NCBI GenBank assembly: GCA_964648335.1
Contig: CAZYLZ010000001.1
Span: 62,001-126,000, forward strand
Source: CAZYLZ01 sp964648335
GTDB taxonomy: Bacteria; Patescibacteriota; Minisyncoccia; Phycocordibacterales; UBA2100
Direction of reading: 5' to 3'
DNA: 64,000 nt
The notes under the pieces are model-generated. The model was not told the DNA's origin and ran no database searches. It saw only the letters and a program-made list of their open reading frames with translations. The position numbers were made by a program, and so were the translations under genes. Of this stretch, positions 1-7,044 are shown one piece after another. The stretch's first letter is position 1. Every line of letters starts with the position of its first letter.

Positions 1-1
1 T

Positions 2-325
2 GACGATTGGGATCCGACGACTACGGTTCTTGTAAATACTGAGGGAGAAAGAATAGATCCCACTTTGCTTGAAGGATGCCAGTCTTTGAAGGGGAAGCGC
101 CAGCTCGGTGCGCGGGCATTCTGGTGGTATTGGAATGATACGACCAAGATACCCAGGGAGTGGCGCACCAAGTATGTCTGTTTCGATGCTACGGTCTTCT
201 ATCAGCCGGAGTACGAACAGTATTATGTGCTCTATCTCGATCACGAGAGCGGCTCGTGGGGGTGGGACACCTACCGGACCGATGAGCCTCGTGTAAAGGG
301 TACCTTCTCGGCCTGTTTGCCGTAA
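2..325 (+). CDS. Hypothetical protein, 5'-truncated by window edge
   Basis: The reading frame is open from base 2 to the TAA at 323-325, so the true start lies upstream of the window; the TTG at 65 is only the first in-frame alternative start codon. About 107 residues are visible. The protein is rich in Trp and Tyr and ends in a short Cys-containing tail (FSACLP). No family is recognised. It is followed 24 nt later by a strong intrinsic terminator, which supports it being a real, terminal gene of its transcript. Confidence 0.55.
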   Translation, partial: DDWDPTTTVLVNTEGERIDPTLLEGCQSLKGKRQLGARAFWWYWNDTTKIPREWRTKYVCFDATVFYQPEYEQYYVLYLDHESGSWGWDTYRTDEPRVKGTFSACLP

Positions 326-349
326 ACTCCCGTCGAATAGATCTTTTGA

Positions 350-377
350 CCCCGCGTGCGCAGCACGCGGGGTTTTT
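350..377 (+). terminator. Intrinsic terminator
   Basis: A perfect 9-bp stem (CCCCGCGTG / CACGCGGGG) with a 5-nt loop is followed directly by TTTTT. It closes the transcript of the partial gene upstream. Confidence 0.9.
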
Positions 378-506
378 GTATTGATACACGAAGTCGAGAT
401 TTGATAAAATTGCAATACGTTGTATAATAGACGGAGCGCCAATCCGCCAGTGCATTAAGTACTGAAATCTCTACACATCAACGGGCAATCAGGCCCACGA
501 TGTATT

Positions 507-511
507 GGAGG
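507..511 (+). promoter_or_regulatory. Ribosome binding site deciding the start at 517
   Basis: GGAGG lies 5 nt before the ATG at 517. The in-frame TTG at 505 precedes this site and is therefore rejected as the start. Confidence 0.8.
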
Positions 512-516
512 ATGGC

Positions 517-771
517 ATGACTAATGGTCCGCGCACTGCTGCCGAGGCTCTCGCGCTCTACAAGGAGCTCGTGCAGTACGACGCAGAAGGTCTTGATGTA
601 GATCTCGACGAGGCGTATGAGATCTACAGAGATCTTGCGTGGTTAGAGGCTGTCGAGGCCATAGCGGCCGAGACAGAAGGGCATGAGCTCGACTGCATGT
701 GCTCATCCTGCTCCTATCTATCCGGGAGGCATCCCGACGACGATCTGCCGCACACGCCGCCGAGCGCGTGA
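517..771 (+). CDS. Hypothetical 84-aa acidic protein with a Cys cluster
   Basis: This is a small acidic, mostly helical protein with no recognised family. Near residue 60 it has the cluster CMCSSC, which could bind a metal, followed by a His/Asp-rich tail. The ATG at 517 is chosen because GGAGG stands 5 nt upstream. It is monocistronic: flanked upstream by about 190 nt without a gene and downstream by its own intrinsic terminator. A strong SD plus a private terminator is the pattern seen for other orphan genes of this window. Function is unknown. Confidence 0.65.
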   Translation: MTNGPRTAAEALALYKELVQYDAEGLDVDLDEAYEIYRDLAWLEAVEAIAAETEGHELDCMCSSCSYLSGRHPDDDLPHTPPSA

Positions 772-792
772 CGGACGCACTTATGGTGCTTT

Positions 793-818
793 GCTGGCGA
801 CACGAGTCGCCAGCTTTT
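793..818 (+). terminator. Intrinsic terminator
   Basis: A perfect 9-bp stem (GCTGGCGAC / GTCGCCAGC) with the 4-nt loop ACGA is followed by TTTT. It lies 21 nt after the stop of the 84-aa gene. Confidence 0.9.
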
Positions 819-845
819 CTATATATTGAGCCATAAAAGTGCTCA

Positions 846-874
846 TTGACATTTGAGCCGGACTGGTGTATTAT
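846..874 (+). promoter_or_regulatory. Sigma-70-type promoter of the DEAD-box helicase gene
   Basis: TTGACA (846-851) and TATTAT (869-874) are separated by exactly 17 nt, the best consensus promoter in the window. Transcription would begin near 881, giving a leader of about 195 nt before the helicase ATG at 1078. Confidence 0.8.
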
Positions 875-880
875 CCTCGT

Positions 881-1077
881 TAAGGCCCATCTGAATCGTT
901 CGCGTTTAGGCATCTCTCCTAAGTGTTCAAGCGGCAGGAAGCCTAGTGACTTCGTTGATTAACCACGAGCACTACACGGTATTCCGTCGAAAGATACCGC
1001 TTGAATAGCAAGACTTTCAAGAATCGATACAACGTTAGTTGCATCTGATTTCTCAGGTCTGTAACAATAAAAAGAAT
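881..1077 (+). promoter_or_regulatory. Long structured 5' leader of the helicase mRNA
   Basis: No convincing ORF lies in this stretch. TTCAAGCGG (926-934) is the exact reverse complement of CCGCTTGAA (997-1005), allowing a long-range 9-bp stem. A smaller pairing, GGTAT (978-982) with ATACC (994-998), overlaps the right arm by two bases, so the two pairings partly compete. Long structured leaders are known for cold-shock RNA helicases and chaperones in other bacteria. A regulatory role here is inferred from length, position and pairing only. Confidence 0.45.
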
Positions 1078-2361
1078 ATGTATAAGAAAGATTTTAGCGG
1101 TGGACGAAGTTCATCGCGTGGCGGCCATGGTCGCCCATCGTTTGGAGGCGGACACCGCTCGGGTGGACGCGGGTTTGGCAATGGTGGAGGCGGTAACCGC
1201 TTTGGCGGAGGTAATCGTGGAGGAGGCAACCGCGGAGGCGGTCGCGGATTCCAGGGTGCCAACATCGACATCGCTCGTTTTATAAACAAGACTAACGCGA
1301 TCGTCGAAGAGAAGGCAGTCGAGTATGTCATCGAGCATCAGTTCACCGATTTCAAGATCGAGGAGAGCCTGAAGCAGAACATCATCAAGAAGGGCTACAC
1401 CACCCCGACCCCTATCCAGGACCGTACCATCCCGCACGCCCTTTTGGGCCAGGATGTCATCGGTATCGCTAACACGGGTACCGGCAAGACTGCGGCATTC
1501 TTGATTCCACTCATCAACAAAGTACTCCTTAATCCTAACGAGAACATCCTCATCGTTGTCCCGACGCGCGAGCTCGCGACACAGATCGAGGACGAGTTCC
1601 GTGGCTTTGCTCGCGGACTCAACATGGGCGCAGCAGTCTGCGTCGGTGGTGCCTCTATCGGTCGTCAGATCGACATGCTCCGCCGCGGACCGCAGTTCGT
1701 CATCGGCACTCCAGGACGCCTGAAGGACCTGATCGAGCAGCGCAAGCTCTCGCTCAAGTCATGCGGCACCATCGTGCTCGACGAGGCTGATCGCATGCTC
1801 GACATGGGATTCGTCCATGACATGCGTTACCTCATGTCGCTCATGCCCGAAAACCGTCAGACGCTCTTCTTCTCGGCTACCATGGCCGGCGAGATCGCAA
1901 AGCTTACACACCAGTTTCTCAAGAATCCGGTCTCGATCTCGGTCAAGACCCGCGAGACTTCGAAGAACATCGAGCAGGACGTCGTAAACGTCCGCGGCGG
2001 AAACAAGATCGACATCTTGACCGACATGCTCGTGAAGCCCGACTTCAATAAGGTACTCGTATTCTCGCGCACCAAGCACGGAGCCGAGAAGCTTTCGCTC
2101 GAGCTCGAGCGACGCGGCATCAAGAGCGCGTCGATCCACGGCAACAAGAGCCAATCGCAGCGCGAGCGCGCACTTGCAGCGTTCAAGACCAGCCGTGTCA
2201 ACGTGCTTGTCGCTACCGACGTCGCAGCACGCGGCCTTGATATCAACGACATCTCGCACGTGATCAACTTCGATGTGCCAAATACCTACGAGGACTATGT
2301 GCACCGAATCGGCCGAACTGGTCGCGGCGACAAGCGCGGCAAGGCTTTGACCTTCGTTTAG
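1078..2361 (+). CDS. DEAD-box ATP-dependent RNA helicase (RhlE/CsdA type) with N-terminal RGG domain
   Basis: This enzyme unwinds RNA duplexes with ATP, in ribosome assembly or RNA decay. All family motifs are present: a Q motif with TPTPIQ near residue 110, ANTGTGKT (131-138), PTRELA (162-167), TPGR (201-204), DEAD (225-228), SAT (256-258) and HRIGRTGRG near the C-terminus. Residues 6-60 form a Gly/Arg-rich RGG domain; in most family members such a tail is C-terminal. The ATG at 1078 is preferred over the TTG at 1039 because it begins the RGG domain, although no SD is visible. The protein ends a few residues after motif VI, which is shorter than usual, and a dispersed repeat begins 8 nt after the stop. 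RNase J in this window has the same kind of N-terminal RGG extension. Confidence 0.93.
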   Translation: MYKKDFSGGRSSSRGGHGRPSFGGGHRSGGRGFGNGGGGNRFGGGNRGGGNRGGGRGFQGANIDIARFINKTNAIVEEKAVEYVIEHQFTDFKIEESLKQNIIKKGYTTPTPIQDRTIPHALLGQDVIGIANTGTGKTAAFLIPLINKVLLNPNENILIVVPTRELATQIEDEFRGFARGLNMGAAVCVGGASIGRQIDMLRRGPQFVIGTPGRLKDLIEQRKLSLKSCGTIVLDEADRMLDMGFVHDMRYLMSLMPENRQTLFFSATMAGEIAKLTHQFLKNPVSISVKTRETSKNIEQDVVNVRGGNKIDILTDMLVKPDFNKVLVFSRTKHGAEKLSLELERRGIKSASIHGNKSQSQRERALAAFKTSRVNVLVATDVAARGLDINDISHVINFDVPNTYEDYVHRIGRTGRGDKRGKALTFV

Positions 2362-2368
2362 AACTTCT

Positions 2369-2463
2369 AAAATCAGCGCGCTTCAGCGTTACCCTTCGCG
2401 ACACATTCCTCATCGTACTCAAAGTACGCCTCGGAATCTCTCGCTCGGGATGTCTTGAATCAC
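2369..2463 (+). repeat. Dispersed hairpin repeat, copy A (after helicase)
   Basis: This is the most degenerate of four related intergenic elements. It shares with the others the AATC-GCG left end, a TTCGCGACA block and the central hairpin CGTAC-TCAAA-GTACG (2414-2428). The right end is truncated or diverged, so the terminal inverted repeat is weak here. It begins 8 nt after the helicase stop codon. Confidence 0.75.
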
Positions 2464-2473
2464 CACAACAAAC

Positions 2474-2499
2474 AAAAACTCCCCGTTCGGGGAGTTTTT
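2474..2499. terminator. Bidirectional intrinsic terminator
   Basis: A perfect 11-bp stem (AAAAACTCCCC / GGGGAGTTTTT) with loop GTTC has an A-run on the left and a T-run on the right. It serves the helicase gene (+) and the convergent small secreted-protein gene (-). Confidence 0.92.
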
Positions 2500-2514
2500 G
2501 TTTGTGGGAGGGAA

Positions 2515-2934
2515 TTAGAGGCCAAGAGAGCCGGCGTTCTCGGGGGTCGCCTTTTCTACCACCTCGACACCGCAGGCAAGTGATGCGCTACCGAACGCCG
2601 TCCATGCAGCGCGCTTGGCTGCGTGGAGCGTATCCATCGCGTCCTTGTTTGCTGCTTTGTACACATTCCACGAGGCGGTGCGGGCCGAGCGTCGTGCCGA
2701 GGCATTCTCTTGGCCCCACGAGTTATGGAGCGCGGCAGCGCGGTCGGTAAGGGCTTTGGTCTGCGCCGAGCTAAAAGCGGCAAAGGCTGCCTGTGTAGCC
2801 GACTCACGCACATCGACGGCCTTCTGGACGCAAGGGAGGTCCATGGCCTTTGTGGCGGCTGCTGCGGTTGCTGCGAAGGCGCCAAGTGTTGCTAAGAGTA
2901 CGATTCCTGTCGAAACGGATGCAAATTTCTGCAT
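2515..2934 (-). CDS. Small secreted Ala-rich helical protein
   Basis: The 139-residue product begins with a clear signal peptide (MQKF..., hydrophobic core near residues 9-25, Ala-rich cleavage region). The rest is Ala/Arg/Glu-rich and probably helical, with two Cys residues: one soon after the signal peptide and one near the C-terminus. The frame is open further upstream, but only the ATG at 2934 places the signal peptide at the N-terminus. No clear SD is seen. The gene is convergent with the helicase gene and shares its terminator. The family is not recognised; a periplasmic or secreted location is inferred from the signal peptide. Confidence 0.65.
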   Translation of the reverse strand: MQKFASVSTGIVLLATLGAFAATAAAATKAMDLPCVQKAVDVRESATQAAFAAFSSAQTKALTDRAAALHNSWGQENASARRSARTASWNVYKAANKDAMDTLHAAKRAAWTAFGSASLACGVEVVEKATPENAGSLGL

Positions 2935-3041
2935 AGTCGTATCTGAGAAATGATAAGCGCAGGGGAGTGTGCTCTGCGTGGGCGCAGTATACATAGCCGC
3001 CGAAATACGCACTATCGATTATGGATTGCAATACGGAAATT

Positions 3042-3072
3042 AAAATACGCAACACCCGCGAGTGTTGCGTAT
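3042..3072 (-). terminator. Intrinsic terminator (minus strand)
   Basis: The inverted repeat ATACGCAACAC (3045-3055) / GTGTTGCGTAT (3062-3072) with a 6-nt loop is followed, read on the minus strand, by TTTTAATTT. It terminates the Cys-rich secreted protein gene at 3076-3432. Confidence 0.8.
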
Positions 3073-3075
3073 AGG

Positions 3076-3432
3076 TTAGGTGCCGCGTGGGGGCAAAATG
3101 ATGCAGTATGTTACTGGCTGCGATTTTTTGTACCCGCCGTGGTCCATCTTTCCACACCAGTGTGCTCGTCCGTCGTTAGCATCTTCGGCGACGACTTTCT
3201 TTCTGTCGACGGTTATCCATTTTCCTTCGATTTGCAAACGGACCACGGGCTTTCCCGCATCGGTTGTCTCGACAAAGTCACTTACGGGACTGCAGTCTTG
3301 GTCATTACAACAGCTGGTTACTCCGTCTGGCATTTTGTACGGCGTGTAGTTCATACCGGCGATCTCATGTGCAGAAACAGGTCCGGCAGTCGTCAGCAAC
3401 ACGGTCGCTGACGCGATGATCGCGAATCTCAT
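3076..3432 (-). CDS. Small secreted cysteine-rich protein resembling an alphaproteobacterial family
   Basis: The product has 118 residues with a signal peptide ending near AHEIA (residues 1-22). The mature part has a CC...DC cluster (CCNDQDCSPV), a WITV segment, a second Cys in AHWCG and a C-terminal TYCIILPP. This order (paired Cys plus DC, a Trp-containing strand, then a late Cys before PP) resembles small exported proteins common in Rhizobiales and relatives; this is from memory and unverified. An AGAGAGG site on the minus strand sits about 6 nt before the ATG at 3432. It has its own terminator. A donor from outside CPR is possible. Confidence 0.6.
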   Translation of the reverse strand: MRFAIIASATVLLTTAGPVSAHEIAGMNYTPYKMPDGVTSCCNDQDCSPVSDFVETTDAGKPVVRLQIEGKWITVDRKKVVAEDANDGRAHWCGKMDHGGYKKSQPVTYCIILPPRGT

Positions 3433-3515
3433 CTCGGCCTCTCTTTCTGGTTACCTGTAGCCACCTTACGCCCGATACAGAGGCTGTGCAACTTGTGGAC
3501 GCCTGGTCGATGCGG

Positions 3516-3521
3516 TAGGCT
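3516..3521 (+). promoter_or_regulatory. -10 hexamer directly before the aminopeptidase start
   Basis: TAGGCT ends 6 nt before the ATG at 3528, with TTGTGG (3493-3498) 17 nt upstream of it. This spacing would place the transcription start at the ATG, giving a leaderless mRNA. Confidence 0.45.
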
Positions 3522-3527
3522 CGATAC

Positions 3528-4736
3528 ATGACATACACACCGAGCAAAAAAATATTAGAAAAGTACGCCGACCTCATGGTCAACTTTGCCGCCGGCGGCG
3601 AGAAAGGCATACAGAAAGGGGACGTAGTGCGACTTACTGCTGGCGAGTCGGCCAAGCCCTTGTTCGTTGCTGTACGCGACGCGATTCTCAAGGCGGGCGG
3701 ACATGTGCTGCCCCAGTACGTGCCAGAGGACATCAATCGAACATTCTATGAACTTGCGGGGAATCATCAGCTCGAACACTTTCCGGCAAAGTACATGAAG
3801 GGGGTCATCGACGAGATGGATCATTCTATCTACCTGATCTCCACGACGAATCCGCACGAGCTCAAGGGCGTAGATCCGAGCAAGATCATGCAGCGTGGCA
3901 AAGCGATGCGGCAGTTCATGCAGTGGCGCAACGAGAAAGAGAATAACGGCAAGTTCACCTGGACGCTCTGCCTGTACGGCACCCCGGCGATGGCGAAGGA
4001 AGCGGGCCTCACCGAAAAGCAGTATTGGGATCAGATAATCAAGGCATGTTACTTGGACAAGGCTGATCCGAAAAAGGAGTGGCGCCGCATCTACAAAGAG
4101 ATCTACGCCATCCGCGACAAGCTCAACCTTCTCACACCCAAGATCGATAAGCTCCATATCTTTGGGCCCGATGCCGATTTGTACATAACGCCGGGCGAGA
4201 AGCGGCGCTGGGTCTGCGGCACCGGACGCAATATGCCGAGCTTCGAGATTTTTACCTCGCCCGACTGGCGCGGCACCAATGGGTGGATTAGGTTCAATCA
4301 ACCGCTCTATCGCTACGGCAACCTGATAGAAGGAATCGAACTTTGGTTCGAGGACGGAAGGGTAGTAAAGAGTAAAGCAACCAAGAACGAAAAGGTACTC
4401 AAGGCGATGATCGCAACCGAAGGAGCCGACAGGCTCGGCGAATACTCGCTTACCGACAAACGACATTCGCGAATAACGCGTTTTATGGCCGAAACCCTAT
4501 TCGACGAGAACATGGGCGGCGCGCATGGTAACACGCACATGGCACTCGGCAACTGCTACCACGAGACATTCGTCGGAGATCCGACAAAGATGAAGAAGGC
4601 AGATTGGGAGCGGCTTGGCTACAACGACTCATCGGTACATACCGACATAATTTCGACGGCTCCGCGCACCGTGGTGGCGCACATGAGCGATGGTACCGAG
4701 AAGGTGATCTACAAAAGTGGCATGTTCCAGGTGTAG
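3528..4736 (+). CDS. M29 family metallo-aminopeptidase (aminopeptidase T/S type)
   Basis: The 402-residue enzyme removes N-terminal amino acids from peptides in the cytoplasm using a two-metal site. The length matches the family. Conserved blocks are GTNGWIRFN in the middle, FDENMGGAHGNTHMALG and NDSSVHTDII near the C-terminus; these carry the Glu, His and Asp metal ligands known for this family. The start is the ATG at 3528. No SD is present, but a -10-like hexamer lies 6 nt upstream, consistent with a leaderless transcript. The gene stands alone between a divergent secreted-protein gene and an orphan gene. A role in recycling imported peptides, perhaps with the oligopeptide-binding protein at 14379-16193, is inference. 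Confidence 0.9.
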   Translation: MTYTPSKKILEKYADLMVNFAAGGEKGIQKGDVVRLTAGESAKPLFVAVRDAILKAGGHVLPQYVPEDINRTFYELAGNHQLEHFPAKYMKGVIDEMDHSIYLISTTNPHELKGVDPSKIMQRGKAMRQFMQWRNEKENNGKFTWTLCLYGTPAMAKEAGLTEKQYWDQIIKACYLDKADPKKEWRRIYKEIYAIRDKLNLLTPKIDKLHIFGPDADLYITPGEKRRWVCGTGRNMPSFEIFTSPDWRGTNGWIRFNQPLYRYGNLIEGIELWFEDGRVVKSKATKNEKVLKAMIATEGADRLGEYSLTDKRHSRITRFMAETLFDENMGGAHGNTHMALGNCYHETFVGDPTKMKKADWERLGYNDSSVHTDIISTAPRTVVAHMSDGTEKVIYKSGMFQV

Positions 4737-4787
4737 CGTGCTCGATTGATTCTGTACTTTGTGATACGGTGCGGAAAGATTGCTACA

Positions 4788-4794
4788 GAGGAGG
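4788..4794 (+). promoter_or_regulatory. Strong ribosome binding site deciding the start at 4801
   Basis: GAGGAGG is 6 nt before the ATG at 4801. The upstream in-frame start at 4780 lies ahead of this site and is rejected. Confidence 0.85.
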
Positions 4795-4800
4795 TTACCG

Positions 4801-5565
4801 ATGGCTACTTCGATACGAGAGCTCCTGCAAGAAGCAGATGACAAGCGCTCAGAGGCCGAGGCAGCATTTGCTCAGGCAAAAGAAGACCGTGCACTGGCGC
4901 GTAAACGATGCGCTGACACGCACGATGTGATCAGGGACAGGATACTTGCGGGCGAATCAAGTGGTGACGCAATATACGATCTTCTGATTGTGACAAGAAA
5001 GACAGATGAGTACGAGTACTTCGTCAGCGCCTATCGTGCGGCCGAAGAATCTCTGCGTGGACATGTCGGCGAATACGTAGTCCATGTCGTCGACAGGATA
5101 GAAGATGAGCGCATACGCCATGTCTTTGGCCGAGGGTGGGAGACGCGCGTTCGGCAGGTTTGTGATATCTTCGTCGGTATCTTAGATTCCGAGAAGTTGG
5201 TCGTCGACCTTTCTAAAAAGAGCGTCTCTCTGGTGACGTCAGGGCATGCGTACCTCTCATGGTCTGAGATGGGACTGTATGTGAACGTCGGATGGAGTAA
5301 AGACCATTTGCCACTCTCATTTCATCTCGTACCCACTGACGCGCGCCGTGAGAAGATGCAGAATTATGGACGGTATACGGGACGCGTCGGCGCGCGGCTC
5401 TTTGCAGGTGACGATGCGATTGCCGCGTGGCAAGGGGCAAACATCGACACCTTTGGTCTGCATCACCTGCATGCACTGAGGGATGTAAAGAAACATCTGG
5501 CCCATATCGGGATCCCGTTTCCGACCAAAATCGGAAAGCCAAAACAAGAGCCGATTTTGTATTAA
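4801..5565 (+). CDS. Hypothetical 254-aa protein with N-terminal coiled coil
   Basis: No family is recognised. Residues 1 to about 60 are highly charged and Ala/Glu/Arg-rich, typical of a coiled coil. The remainder looks like a mixed alpha/beta cytoplasmic domain with no signal peptide or membrane segment. The start is fixed by a GAGGAGG site 6 nt upstream. It begins 64 nt after the aminopeptidase gene and ends at an intrinsic terminator, so it is probably transcribed alone. It belongs to the group of orphan genes with a strong SD and private terminator, which contrasts with the SD-less core genes. Confidence 0.65.
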   Translation: MATSIRELLQEADDKRSEAEAAFAQAKEDRALARKRCADTHDVIRDRILAGESSGDAIYDLLIVTRKTDEYEYFVSAYRAAEESLRGHVGEYVVHVVDRIEDERIRHVFGRGWETRVRQVCDIFVGILDSEKLVVDLSKKSVSLVTSGHAYLSWSEMGLYVNVGWSKDHLPLSFHLVPTDARREKMQNYGRYTGRVGARLFAGDDAIAAWQGANIDTFGLHHLHALRDVKKHLAHIGIPFPTKIGKPKQEPILY

Positions 5566-5572
5566 GTTCTAA

Positions 5573-5599
5573 CAGCGGCACGTCGGTGCCGCTGTTTTT
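5573..5599 (+). terminator. Intrinsic terminator
   Basis: An 8-bp stem (CAGCGGCA / TGCCGCTG) with loop CGTCGG is followed by TTTTT. Confidence 0.9.
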
Positions 5600-5622
5600 A
5601 ATCGTCGACGAATATGGTGGGG

Positions 5623-5628
5623 TATACT
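5623..5628 (+). promoter_or_regulatory. -10 box directly before msrA (leaderless start)
   Basis: TATACT ends exactly 6 nt before the ATG at 5635. A transcript from it would begin at or next to the start codon. No SD is present. Confidence 0.6.
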
Positions 5629-5634
5629 GTCGCA

Positions 5635-6189
5635 ATGGAAACAGCAGTCTTTGGTGGCGGGTGTTTTTGGTGTACCGAGGCGGTGTATAAGATGCTCAGG
5701 GGCGTCTCGGCGGTTGCCCCTGGGTACACCGGCGGCGCAGTCGATCATCCGATCTACGAACAGGTATGCACAGGCACTACGGGGCATGCCGAAGTTATAA
5801 AGGTCGACTACGACCCGAAAGAAGTGACGTATCGTGATCTTCTCACTATCTTCTTCGCGTCGCACGACCCGACCCAGCTCAACCGCCAAGGTGCCGACGT
5901 CGGCACACAATACCGTTCTGCCGTCTTTTATACGACCGAAGAGCAAAAGGCCGAGGCCGAGAAGTTTGTCGCGGAGCTCAACGACGCACCAGGAGGGAAG
6001 GCAATCACCGAAGTCGTGCCATTGGGTACCTTTTGGCCGGCCGAGGGCTACCACAAGGATTACTACGAGCGAAACCAAGACGCCGCTTATTGCCAGATCG
6101 TCATAAACCCAAAGCTCGAGAAAGTGCAGGAGCGGTATGAGGCACTTTTGAAAGAGGCATACCGGAGCAAGAAGCAGGCAAACCCATAG
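5635..6189 (+). CDS. msrA: Peptide methionine-(S)-S-oxide reductase MsrA
   Basis: The enzyme reduces methionine-S-sulfoxide in proteins back to methionine. The 184-residue protein opens with METAVFGGGCFWCTE, the family signature; Cys10 is the catalytic residue and Cys13 follows it. The APGYTGG, CTGTTGHAEV and HDPTQLNRQGADVGTQYRS blocks are intact. The start at 5635 is chosen because the signature begins at once; the in-frame ATG at 5614 lies upstream of the -10 box. It is followed after 52 nt by the Gmad2 gene on the same strand. No MsrB domain is fused. Confidence 0.95.
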   Translation: METAVFGGGCFWCTEAVYKMLRGVSAVAPGYTGGAVDHPIYEQVCTGTTGHAEVIKVDYDPKEVTYRDLLTIFFASHDPTQLNRQGADVGTQYRSAVFYTTEEQKAEAEKFVAELNDAPGGKAITEVVPLGTFWPAEGYHKDYYERNQDAAYCQIVINPKLEKVQERYEALLKEAYRSKKQANP

Positions 6190-6241
6190 ATCTCGGTTTC
6201 TACAAGTTGTTTTTTTGCCCCAGGGTGCGAAAATAAGGTGG

Positions 6242-6706
6242 ATGAAGCCATTCCTCACTCTTTTGGTCGTGGTGCTTGCTATAGCAGGCGGCTTTTGGCT
6301 TATCGGACGCAACGATACGACACCTCCCGACGTGGTGTATAACGCGACTACGACTCCTACCGTATCGCAAGAGAAATACGTAAACGCCACCGCATCCGAC
6401 ATATCGGTAGCCTCCCCTGCAACAGGCTCGCTCGTACCAGTGCAGTTTGATGTTACTGGGGTTGCAAAGGGGTGGTACTTTGAAGCGAGCTTTCCTATAG
6501 AAGTGCAAGACATGAACGGCAAAGTCGTGACACAGACACCGGCACAGGCACAAGGAGATTGGATGACGACACGTCCGGTACCATTTAAGGCATCAATTAT
6601 CGTCAAAGATTTCCATGGACCTGCGATGCTGGTACTCAAGAAAGATAATCCGTCGGGAGACCCCGAGAGAGACGCAAGTTATTCGATGCCTATACTAGTG
6701 CAATAA
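6242..6706 (+). CDS. Membrane-anchored Gmad2 (Ig-like) domain protein
   Basis: The 154-residue product has an N-terminal hydrophobic anchor (residues 4-22, LTLLVVVLAIAGGFWLIG) followed by a Thr/Pro-rich linker. From about residue 60 there is an Ig-like domain with SPATGSLVPVQF, GWYFEASFP, DWMTTRPVPF and a C-terminal LVLKKDNPSG. This pattern is that of the Gmad2 domain, first defined in spore germination proteins and common in CPR. It is probably exposed outside the membrane. The start at 6242 places the anchor at the N-terminus. The next gene starts 2 nt after the stop, so the two are co-transcribed. The molecular role is unknown. Confidence 0.8.
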   Translation: MKPFLTLLVVVLAIAGGFWLIGRNDTTPPDVVYNATTTPTVSQEKYVNATASDISVASPATGSLVPVQFDVTGVAKGWYFEASFPIEVQDMNGKVVTQTPAQAQGDWMTTRPVPFKASIIVKDFHGPAMLVLKKDNPSGDPERDASYSMPILVQ

Positions 6707-6708
6707 AC

Positions 6709-7035
6709 ATGTCATTTGAACGAAAACATCATAACGATAATCCTGAACACGAGGCTGGACGTGCGGAAGTAATCGACGAATTGACTACCGCTATCAGCCA
6801 GGCCGCTATCCTGCGCGGTAATGTGGCGAATTTGGTCAATCTGCAATCCACTGCAGATGCTGTCATGGCGCCGGTCATCGCTATGGAAAAACTTCGCATG
6901 GAGGCTCTCTCGCTCGCTTCGTCCAAAACACCGAAGTCCGAGATAGATCGCATACTCAGCGAGCTTACCGAAGCTATGAACAACGTCCGCTCGGTTGTGA
7001 CGAAGACACAGTCTGAAGATACGCCGGCAGCATAG
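6709..7035 (+). CDS. Hypothetical 108-aa helical protein
   Basis: The ATG is 2 nt after the stop of the Gmad2 gene, indicating an operon with translational coupling. The product is hydrophilic and helical with no signal peptide or membrane segment; the first 18 residues are rich in His and charged residues. No family is recognised. Its last codons contain the -10-like TAGACT that appears to drive the following endonuclease III gene. Confidence 0.65.
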   Translation: MSFERKHHNDNPEHEAGRAEVIDELTTAISQAAILRGNVANLVNLQSTADAVMAPVIAMEKLRMEALSLASSKTPKSEIDRILSELTEAMNNVRSVVTKTQSEDTPAA

Positions 7036-7038
7036 ACT
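7033..7038 (+). promoter_or_regulatory. -10 hexamer directly before nth (leaderless start)
   Basis: TAGACT overlaps the stop of the preceding gene and ends exactly 6 nt before the ATG at 7045, the same geometry as at msrA. Confidence 0.5.
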
Positions 7039-7044
7039 TGTAGT

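Noticed and set aside
1039..1077. N-terminal extension of the helicase from TTG 1039
   Set aside because: The extra residues are unlike the RGG domain and there is no SD; the ATG at 1078 starts the domain directly.
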